Source of the DNA: Maribacter aquimaris
GTDB lineage: Bacteria > Bacteroidota > Bacteroidia > Flavobacteriales > Flavobacteriaceae
Length of the DNA: 64,000 bases
Direction of reading: 5' to 3'
NCBI RefSeq assembly: GCF_014596745.1
Contig: NZ_JABTCF010000014.1
Coordinates: 62,001 to 126,000 of the forward strand
Part shown: positions 35,501 through 47,500 of the stretch, in pieces
Position numbering within the stretch: position 1 is the stretch's first letter
Layout of the letters: the number at the start of each line of letters is the position of its first letter
Translations under genes and position numbers: made by a program
Notes under the pieces: generated by a model
Told to the model about the DNA's origin: nothing
Databases searched by the model: none
Seen by the model: only the letters and a program-made list of their open reading frames with translations

Positions 35501-38500
35501 TACTCATGGAATCAACAGGAGGACAAGCTCCGCATGTCTACGCCATATGGGAATATGTAAATGAAAGTGGGACAACGGTGACCTCATATGCAACCATCAA
35601 TGATATTCCGTCAACTGAATTCCAAACCAATACCACTTTCGAAGTACTCGCCCCAGGTGATTATACGTTTGTTGTAGTTGACGATAATAACTGCCCTGTG
35701 TTTTCGAACATGGTTTCGATTGAATTTCGGCCAGCTGCTGAATATGATCCAGTTACCATCACCGATGTCCAATGTTTCGGTGACACGACAGGTGAAATTC
35801 AATTCAATCTCACCGATGACCATGGATACGCTATAACCTATTTCTTGAGTGATGATACCGATACCCCATTAAGCTCTAACAATTCCGGCTATTTTACGGG
35901 ATTGGCTGCTGGGGATTACTCGGTACGTATCAATCAAATATTTGGTACCGCCTCATGCGATTATACCGAGGATATTACCATTGCAGGGCCTACAAATGCG
36001 TTAAGTGCTGATTCTGCCCTGATCAATGACTACACCTGTGTACAGGATGCTGTAATCGAGGCCCAGAATGTAACAGGAGGAACCGCTCCATATTCCTACA
36101 GTATTGATGGTGTCACCTTTATTCCTGATACAACACCCAATGCCCACAGGTTTGAAAATTTAACTGATGGCACTTATACCATTACCGTTAGGGATGACAA
36201 TGGATGTACATTCCCTACTCCAGCCATTACAATCTTACCCTTAAACGAACCCAGTGACCTAACATTTACGGCTACGGCCCCGAATTGTCCTACCCAGACT
36301 TCAGATGTTACCGTAACCGTTGTAGATGGGAATACACCTTATGTTTTTGATATTATTGCTCCGTCATCCATAGCGGCTACTTCCACATCCGGAACGACTG
36401 CCAATTTTGACGGACTCGCACCCGATACGTATACTTTTAGGGTTACTGACAATAAAGGATGTACGTACACAGAAGACTTTACCATCACCCCTGTTACACC
36501 TATTACCGTTGCAGGTACCTTGGTCAATAATGTTACCTGTGTAGGGGCTTCAGATGGGGCCGTTGATTTTACTGTAAACGGTTTTTCAAGCACCTATGCA
36601 TACAGCATTGACGGTGCCACTTCAATAACTGCACAAACTGCAAACACTATTAACCTTACGGGCCTTTCAGCAGGTGATTATACCATTATCGTCACCGATG
36701 AGGTTACGAATTGTACCGATACACAAACAATAACGGTAAACGAACCAACCGACCCATTGGCATTTACATTCAATGTTACCCCATTGGGTTGTACTTCGGA
36801 TGGTTCTGTAACCATTACCGCGACCGATGGTTGGGGAGGCTATTCCTATGAAATCACCCAACCCGATGCGGTTGTTCTTGGGCCACAAAACAGTAATGTA
36901 TTTTCTGGAATCAATCAAACCGGAGTACATACCATTCAAGTAACCGACGCCGGAGGATGCGTTGTAACGGATACTTTTACCATTGATACACCTACTAACC
37001 CAACCATATCACTGGACGCTACTACGGACCTTTGTTTTGATCCAGCGGGTGGTGTTAGCCTAACTGCAACAACAACAAACGGTGTTGCACCTTATTCTTA
37101 TAGTTTAAACGGAGGGCCAACGCAGACCGGAAATGTATTTAACAACTTAACACCAGGTTCTTATACTGTGGTCGTTACTGATTCTTATGGATGTAGCGCT
37201 ACATCCAATACGGTTGTAATAGCACCCCAATTATCGGTTTCACCTGTACTTACCAAAGAATTGGATTGTTCTTCTTCTCCAGAGGCAATCATAGATATTA
37301 CCATAAATGGCGGTTATTCAGCTTTCACCTATCAAGTAAATGGTGGTACCAGTATCCCTGTTACCGGTAATACTTTTACCTATACCACTGCCGTAAATGG
37401 TTCCTTTACCTTCTTGATTACCGACGATGAAGGTTGTACGGCCGAAACAACGGTTGTCGTGGATCCTATTACAAACCCTACGGCAACAACGAACCCTACT
37501 GATCCAACCTGTAATGGACTAGCGGATGGTAGTGTAGAAGTGGTTATTGATCCCAATTTTGGAACGGCACCATACCAAGTGAATTTCAATGGGGCCGGAC
37601 TTTCATCCCAAACGCTTTATACCGGACTAGCTGCAGGTACTTATAATTACATCGTTCAGGATAATAAGGGATGTACGTTCAATGGAAGTGTCACCCTAAC
37701 AGCACCTGACCCCATAACTGCGGATGCCGTATTGACACAACCCTATACCTGCTTGCAAACAGGTACAATTCAAGCTCAAAATGTTTCCGGAGGAACCTCT
37801 GGTTACACGTATAGCATCGATGGTATTCATTTTGTGCCTTCGGATACCTTTACCGGGCTAACCGATGGTACCTATACCCTTACCGTAAGGGATGCCAACT
37901 TATGTACCTTCGTTACGAATGTGGTCACGATATTGCCATTGGATCCCCCAACGGATATATCCTTTGTTGCCACACCTCCAAATTGCCCTTCGGAAACTTC
38001 CGATGTTACCCTTACAGTAACAGGGGGTACAGGAGCAATTGATTATGAAATTACAGCTCCTGCGGCTGCAACTACAAATACTACAGGTGCAACTACAGGT
38101 GTTTTTGCCGGACTTGCTCCAGATACCTACACGTTCTTGGTCACTGATGCCAACGGATGTACCTATACCGAAAATTATACAATAGACCCAGTTACCCCAA
38201 TTAATGTAGTAGGGGTATTGGTCAACAATGTTTCCTGTATGGGAGCAGCTGACGGTGCAATAGACTTTACCGTAAGTGGCTTTACCTCAACGTATCAATA
38301 TACCATTAATGGGGGTACACCTGTTACGGGCCAATCGGCCGCAATAATCAATAGAACCGGTCTTCTAGCCGGTGATTACACGATTATAGTTACAGACGAA
38401 ACAACGAATTGTACCAGCACCACAGCGGTCACCGTAAGTGATCCACCGTCGGCATTGGTCATCGACAGTATTGTACCTACAGACCCAACATGTTTGGATT

Positions 38501-41500
38501 CTGGTTCGGTTACCGTTAATGTTTCGGGAGGATGGGGAAATTATTCTTATGAATTCATAGACCCAAGCTCGGCACACACAACGAATTCCACAGGAATCCT
38601 TAATGGACTCACCGATACCTCCGCGGCCTATACGGTCAATGTTACCGATGCCAATGGATGTACGATTACCGATAGTTTTACATTAAATCCAGCTATTGCT
38701 CCAGTGTTAAGCGTTAGTGCGAACAGTCTTTGTTATGACAGCACTACAGGACTCATATTGACCGCGAATGTTACTTCAGGTGGAACGGCACCATTTCAAT
38801 ATAGATTGAATGGCGGAGCGTACCAAAGTGAAGCTGATTTTACTGGTTTGGCACCTGGAAGCCATACCGTTGAAGTAATAGACAGTAAAAACTGTTCTGC
38901 ATCAGCCACTATCGATGTATTCCCAACCTTGGCAGCTTCTGCTAACTTGGTTAAGGATTTGGATTGTAGTGCAACGCCGGATGCAGAAATAAGCATTTCC
39001 GTCAGTGGAGGAAACCCAACGTTCAATTATGAAGTACTACGGGATGGTAGCTCTGTACAAGCCAGTACAGCTGTTCTTTCCAATCCGTTCGCTTATACCA
39101 CCACAACGGCCGGTACCTATGAATTTATAATCACGGATACGGAAAGTTGTACCGTGACCACAAATCAAGTGGTGATTACGGCCAATAATCCGCCAACCGT
39201 TGTTGAGGTAGTTGCCAACCCTTTATGTACTACAAGTACGGATGGTAGTGTAACCTTAACTATTACAGGAGGTACAGCACCTTATCAGATCGTATTCGAT
39301 GGCAGTGCCCCTTCAACACAAACCACCTATACAGGTTTGGCTGCAGGTACCTACAATTATACAGTTACCGATGCCAAAGGCTGTGTAACCAATGATAGTG
39401 TAGATTTGATTGCACCCCCTGCCCTCGTGCCAGGTACCATTGACGTTGTTCAGGATTATACCTGTATCAATGCCTCAGCAACCCTTCAGGTTATAAATTA
39501 CTCGGGTGGAACTCCGGGATATACCTTCAGTTTGGATGGTGTTAATTTCCAAGTTTCCGATACTTTCAATACCGGAATTACAGCGGGCACTTATTCCATT
39601 ACCATTAAAGATGCCAATGGATGTATCGCTAGTACTCCAACGGTTACCATAGATCCGTTGGACCCACCAACAGACCTTACGTTTATTGCAACGGCACCGA
39701 CCTGTCCTGCCATAAATTCGGATGTAACAATTACCGTTATTGACGGCAATGCGCCATTTAATTATGAAATCACGGCTCCCGCCGCTGCAACTACCAATGT
39801 AACAGGGGCAACAACAGGCGTGTTTACCGGTTTGATTCCTGGAACATATACCTTCAAGGTAACCGATGCCAAAGGATGTGCATTGGAGGAAAGCTATACC
39901 GTGGTTGATATACCTCAAGTAACGGCTATTTCCCAATTAACCAATAACGTAAGTTGTTTTGGGGCTGCGGATGGTGCATTTACTTTTACGGTCAGCGATT
40001 TTGCAACTACCTATAGCTATACGGTTGAAAACAGTGCTACTACTGTAGTTCAATCACAAAATAACATCAATCTAACCACTCCGATTTCGGTAGCGGGCTA
40101 TGCAGCCGATACGTATACGGTAACGATTACCGATGATACGACCAACTGTTCCACAACGACCAGCATGGTTATTGAAAATCCGCCAGCGGCATTGGATTTC
40201 ACATTTACCAATACACCTGTAACCTGTATCCAAAATGGAAGTATAACCGTTACAGCCATTGATGGATGGGGTAGTTATGAATATCAATTGGAAAATACAG
40301 TTGGTCCTGCCATAGTCTATGCCTACCAAGGTTCAAATACATTTACCGATGTACCTGCTGGTACGTACACTATTTATGTACGTGATGCTGGGGGTTGTAT
40401 TGTTGATAAACCCATTACTTTGGACCCCGCGGAAACCCCAACCATTGCGTTGGATCCAACAACGGATTATTGCTATGATGGTACTGACCAAGCGTCATTG
40501 GTAGTAAGTATTTCCGATGGAGTCGGTCCTTATACCTATACCATCAACGGTGGTGCACAAACAGCTGTTGTCGGAAACCCATTCACTATTGCCAATCTTG
40601 CACCTGATACCTATGATATTCAAGTTACAGATGCCTATGGTTGTGTGTCGAATGCGCTTAACGGTATCAATATTCAACCACAACTGGCAGCAACCGCTTC
40701 ATTGACACAAGACTTGTTATGTACGGGCAATGCAATAATTGATGTTACCATCTCTGGTGGGTATACCCCATACGCAACCTACCAAGTACAGTTCAATGGT
40801 GGTGGCTATGGTGGTACCACAGCTTTAGCAGGAAGTACTTTTACTTATAATGGAGCAGCGGCGGCAGGGACGTACCAGTTCTTGATTACCGATGCCAATA
40901 ATTGTACGGTTGAAACTAATGAAGTCAGTATTTCCCCAACAGTTTTGCCACAGGCCAGTGCTGTTGTAACTGATGTTGCATGTTTTGGAGGGGCTGATGG
41001 CTCTGTGTTTATTGACATAGACCCTAATTTCGGAACCGCTCCATATACCATAAGTTTTAATGGTAGTGCATTTACATCAACGACTACCTATTCTGGACTA
41101 ACCGCAGCGACGTATCCTTTCGTGGTAAAGGATGCAAGAGGTTGTGAATATTCCAATGATGCTATAATAGGAGAACCTGTCCAGATTATTGCGGGAATAA
41201 CTGCTAGGGATGTAACCTGTAGTAATGTACCTGGTGGCGGCAATGTACCTGGTGGTGTGGATGTTACCATTACATCCGGAGGTGTTGCCAGCTTTACTTA
41301 TACACTTTATGATAGTGCTAATAATATTGTTACCCTATCTAGTGGAGATCCCAATCCTGTTACCTCTGCCAGTACCACACATTCATTTGACGGTGTTGAT
41401 TTTGGTGATTACTATGTACGGGTTGTCGATGCCAACGGTTGTGAAAGTGACTTAGGATCGGTACGTGTACTATCGAACCCATATTTAACCATGACTGCAT

Positions 41501-44500
41501 TTATTCCTCCACCAGATTGTCCTACAGGAGGTACAGCCCAAATAACAGCGTCTGGTGGGTCCGGTGATTACAGTTTCCAAATTTATGGAATTGGAACAGC
41601 CCCTACATCTGAGGTTCCTGGAGGTGTTAATGAAGAAGTCGCAACATTCACTGGTTTAAATCCAGGACAGACCTATATCATTGAGGCCGTAGATAATATA
41701 AACCATTGTACTAGTTATCAAGAAGTGGTTATTCCTGATGTTTCATCAATCTCTGTAAATATTGACAACTCTACGGATATTACTTGCGCCACAGCAGAAG
41801 ACGGAACTATGACCTTTACTGTGGACAATTATGACCCAAGTGTTACCAGCATCGATTATTCAATTCTAAATGCTGTTTCCAATACACCCGTTGTTGGCTC
41901 TGGTACATATAGTGGAACTATAGGCCCTGGCCCTGCAGGTGGACCACAAACCCTAACGGTGAATGATTTGCCACCGGGAGATTATATAATTTTTGTAGAG
42001 GAATCAACACTCCCTTCTTGTAGTACAACCGAAACATTCAGGATCCTTGAACCAACTCCAGTCGCCTTGAATTTCGTAAGTCAGGTTGCCGCCAATTGTA
42101 ATAATGATGCTGAGGTAACCGTAAGGGCCAGCGGTGGTACAGGGCCATATAACTATGCTTATGTTCTTGATGGGGCTGCCATTCCAGGAGCATTCCCTCA
42201 AGGGTCCACATTTACGCTCGATCCTTCATTAGGCTTGGATTGGGATGTTTATGCACAAGATTCCAACGGGTGTATTTCCCCTGCTTTGGATATAACGATT
42301 ACGGAAGATCCTTCCCCATTAATAAGCGTATCTTCCACGAACCAATGTACGGCCACTGAAGGTGCCTTTGAGGTTGATATCACCTTGGATGCTGTTGGAA
42401 TGGCTCCTTATACCATCAGTGTAGATGGTGCTGCACCCCAAGCAGGTAGTTTGAGTTTGGCCGGGGATACCATGACCATATCCGATTTGGGTTCCGGTAA
42501 CCATACCTTTACCATATCCGATATCAATGGGTGTGGGGAAACTGAGAATATTACTATTTATCCACCATTGGATCTAAGTGCGAACATCACGGCTGCAGAT
42601 AACTGTGACCCCGCCGATTCCGGTGCCGTTACGATTACCGCAAATGGAGGTTCAGGAAACTATAGTTACACCCAAATTACCCCTGCTGGTCCTACCCAGG
42701 TTTCAGGCGTATTTACCGGACTAACACATTCCATCGCCTATACCTTTGAAGTGGAGGATACCACCACGAATTGTACAACCCCAGTAACGATAACCTTACC
42801 AGCTCCTGTAGACCCAACATTTACGTTGGCCGCTACGGATGTAAGTTGTTTTGGAGGAACCAATGGTACCATAACCGTTACCTTGGATGCCGGAAATATT
42901 GATGTTCCTTATGAATATAGTTTGGACGGAGGTACAACAACTCAGCCTTCCAATGTCTTTACCGGACTTTCACAAGGGACCTACAACGTAACCGTAATCT
43001 CAGCCAAAGGTTGTGAGGACACCAAATCAATTGATGTGGATGAGCCCACCCAATTGGATATTGCTGCTTCGGCTTCGGCCTTTAGTTGTAATGATACGGC
43101 CAGTACGATTACCGTAACGGTTAACGATGCTACTCCTGGAAATCCATCGGGAACAGCTCCTTTCGTCTATAGTTTTGACAATGGTGTTAATTTCCAAGCA
43201 GGAAATACCTATCAGGTGCCTTTTGGTTCCCCCGATGTCAATGTTGTCGTTAGGGATGCACATGGTTGTTTGGATACTGAAGTAGTCGCTATTCCGGCCA
43301 TGCAGGAAGTTACGGCTTCAATTACCCAGCATCAAGCTATAGATTGTTCCAATGGAGCGGAAATAATAGAACTTGTACCATCAAATGGTTCAGGCACCTA
43401 TACCTATGCCGAACTTCCAAGTGGTAACCCCGTGGCTGATCCCACTAATATTGTTTTGACTGCTCCTGGAACCTATGTATATGAAATCACCGATACCGTT
43501 ACCAATTGCTCGGACATCGTTGAATATATCATTGCTCCCTATAACCTGATTGATGTAACCGCTACAGTTACTATGGATGCTGATTGTAGTGATAGTACTG
43601 ATGGGGAAATAAGCGTTACCCTAACAGGTTACACAGGAACGTTCAACTATCAAGTATTGGACAATACCGGGACTTTGGTTACCGGCCAATCCGGAACAGG
43701 TACTGCTTTAACCGACCCACACACATTTACCGCATCTTCGACACTAGCTGCAGGTACCTATACCGTACAGATTACCGAAACCGCTTATCCTGAATGTGTT
43801 GCCACTTCCAATAGTGTAACCATCGATGCTCCAGAGCCATTGGCGTTGAACTTACTTGGTAACATAAATGCCAATTGTAACGCAACCAACGCTATTGTCA
43901 CTATGCAGGCAACAGGGGGTACCGCTCCATATTCCTATGGTGCAGCCATTAGTGGCGCTGGGGATCCAGGGGTGTATCCTTATGATACTACCGTTGAATT
44001 AGACCCAACAACAAGTTTAAATTGGGATATATATGTGCAAGATGCCAATGGTTGTGTCATTGCAATTCCTTATGCCGTAACCGTGGCTACCGATACCACT
44101 CCGGATATTTCATTGGCCTTGGATGATGCCTGTGCCGATGAAGGGAATTTCGGTATCACCGTTTCTTTGGATGCCATAAATACAGGGGTAGCCCCATATA
44201 CCATGAGTATTAACGGAGGTGCTTTCCAAAGCATTGCCAGTTTCCCTTATACGTATACGGGTCTTACCGCAGGTGCGTATTCCATAGAGATCAGGGATGC
44301 CAATAATTGTGGTGAAACCGAAGCTATTACCATTGATGCTGAATTGACAGCAAGTGCTTTCGTTGTTTCCCAACCTACTTGTACAACTAACGATGGTGTC
44401 ATTGAATTTACCGTAAATGGAGGTTCAGGTTCGTTTACTGCTGAATTGTTACGATCGGATTTAACTTCGACCGGAATAGCCGCAACAGGAAACCAATTTA

Positions 44501-47500
44501 CGGGAGTTGCTTTTGGTGACTATATCGTAAGGATCACCGATGATACATTAGGAACACCTAATTGTAGTGTTGATGCTCCAATTTCTTTGGAAGAACCAAC
44601 CCCTGTAACCCTGAACACCACCCAGAAAACGGATATTACTTGTTTTGGTGCTGCCAATGGAACGATTACGGTTAGTTTGGTTACTCCTTCAACCGGGGTA
44701 AATGATAATCCACCGTATTCGTATACTATAGATAATACTATTGATCCCGCTATCACAAATGGTACGGGTAGTTTCTCTGGATTGAACCCAGGTAACTATA
44801 CCATTACCGTTACTTCGGAAAGAGGTTGTATCGCCACGGATAACATTACAATCAATGAGCCTACAGCGTTGGTGGTCACAGCAAGTGCCACTAATTTTGC
44901 CTGTGCTCCGGATAACACGGTCAATGTTTCCGTACTGACCATTGACGAACCTAGTACAGGAACGGCCCCTTATACCTATAGCATTGATGGAATCAATTTC
45001 TTTACCACCAATACCTTCAATGTAATTGATACGGGAGCAACACAAACGATAACCGCAACGGTAAGGGATGCCAATGGCTGTTCCAATTCCGATACGGTTA
45101 CCCTAAACCCATTGCCAACCATAACCGCCGTAAACGTTAGCCAACAAACGGCTATAACCTGTGCCAATGATGAAGTTGCACGTGTAACGGTTACCGGTGG
45201 TTCAGGTGACTTCACTTTTGAATTGTTACCAACTGGAAGCGCTGCATTGCAAACACCAGGAGCAGGAAACTATACTGCCGACTTTACATTGACAACCCCA
45301 GGGGATTATACCTTTAGGGTAACCGATAATGTGACCGGTTGTTATTTCACCACCGCTCCGTATCATATTGCACCCTATGACCTTATTGAGGTCGTCGCAA
45401 CTCCTATTTCACCAGTGACTTGCTTCGGGGACAATGATGGGGTTATGGAAATCAATGTTACCGATTATACCGGAAACTATTCGTATGAGGTCTTCAACAG
45501 TGATGGAACAACAACTTCGATAACGAATACTGGTGTGGCACCAGGGGTGTTGAGCATTCCCGGATTGTCCGCAGGAAACTTCTATGTAGTTCTTACTGCA
45601 ACGGATACCCCGTTCTGTCCGGCTACATCGAATACCATTACCATAGGTTCACCAGATGCTGCGCTTAATCTTGTTGAAATAAACAACATTAATGCGAACT
45701 GTACTATTGGTGCCCAAGTAAGTGTTCAGGCCACTGGAGGAAACGGTTCATATACCTATGCCTTTATGGAAGACGGTATAGCTCCTACTCCAGGGGATTA
45801 TACTGCAAATGCCAGTGCTACCCTCGACCCAGCCACCAACCTTAATTGGGATGTTTGGGTAATGGATGCTAAGGACTGTACGCATATGATCGATGTGGTT
45901 ATCACAGAAGATCCATTGCCAACAGTTAGTGCTCCAGCCTATGCTATTGACCAATGTACCTCCAACGGAACATCCTATACCTTTACCGTAACTGGAGGTT
46001 CCGGTATTGCACCACTTGAATACAGTATAGGAAACGGATACCAATCCAGTGACACCTTTACCGTATCCGCTCCAGGAACCTATACGGTTACTGTTCGAGA
46101 TGCCAACGGATGTACGGCAACCGATACTATTGAGATTTTACCTCCTCTCGGTCTAACGCCTACCGCAACGGTTCAGCCTAGTTGTGCCTTAAATGATGGT
46201 GTAATTACCGTTACCGCCACTGGTGGATCGGGTACTTACGAATATGACCTATTTGATAGTAGCAGTGTAAGTGTAACCGGTGGACTGCGACAAGCCTCCA
46301 ATATCTTTAACGGACTGGCACCTGGCACGTATACCGCCTTTATTTATGATACCAGTGCTTCAGGCTGTGACGCCCAAGCACCCATAACCCTCGAAACACC
46401 TACTCCTGTTTTATTTACATCGAACAAAGAAGATGTATCCTGTAACGGAGGTGCTGATGGATCAATTGAAGTGATTCTTGCTCCTTCCAATGATAATCCA
46501 CCGTATACCTATACCTTGGATGATGGAACGAACCCACCAACGGTACAAACCAGTAATTTATTCACTGGTTTATCCCAAGGAACCTATGATATTACGGTAA
46601 GTTCCGGTAAGGCATGTTCAGATACACAACAGGTGATAATTGATGAGCCCGATCCCGTTGATGTAACCGCAACAGCGACTGATTTTGCCTGTAATCCAGA
46701 TAATACGGCATCGAGTTCAGTTATTACTGCAGTCGGTATTGATGGTACGGAACCTTATACGTTCAGTATTGATGGTATAAACTTCTTTACGTCAAATACA
46801 TTCACTGTTTTGGATACTGGTATTGATCAACCAATTACGGTAACCATAAAGGATGATAATGGTTGTACGGACACAACAATAGTGAACATTGAAGCATTGA
46901 ACAAGTTTACTGCTACGGTTAGCACAATTACCGATATTTCTTGTGCAGGACCGGAAGAAGTAACCATTACGGTAAACGACAATGGTGATGCCACCAATGT
47001 ATATACCTATGAATTGTTGCCTGTTGGCAATACTAATGCTGTTCCTACAGGAACGCCAACTTATAACACGGCCACGTTTAACTTAACCGCTGTGGGCAGT
47101 TATACCTTTAGGGTTACGGATACGGCCACTGGATGTTATGTAGATGCTGCGGCTTATGAAATAGCACCTTACGATTTAATCGAGGTATCCGCAGTTGCTA
47201 TAGATCCTGTTATTTGTTTTGGTGATGGCAATGGTTCAATAGAATTAACTATTGATGGCTATCTAGGAGCTTACGATTACCAAGTATTCGATAGTAACGA
47301 TAATCCTATTGGATCTTCGGTTAGTACTGATACCAGTGTAAACCCAAGAATGATTACCGGACTTTCTGGTGGTAACTATTATATACGGGTTACTGAAACC
47401 GCGGCTCCTTTGTGTTCCGATGATACCAATACGGTTACCATCGCATCGCCCGATATGGCGTTGACCGAAACAACAACTGTTTTGAGCGGGGTTGAATGTA

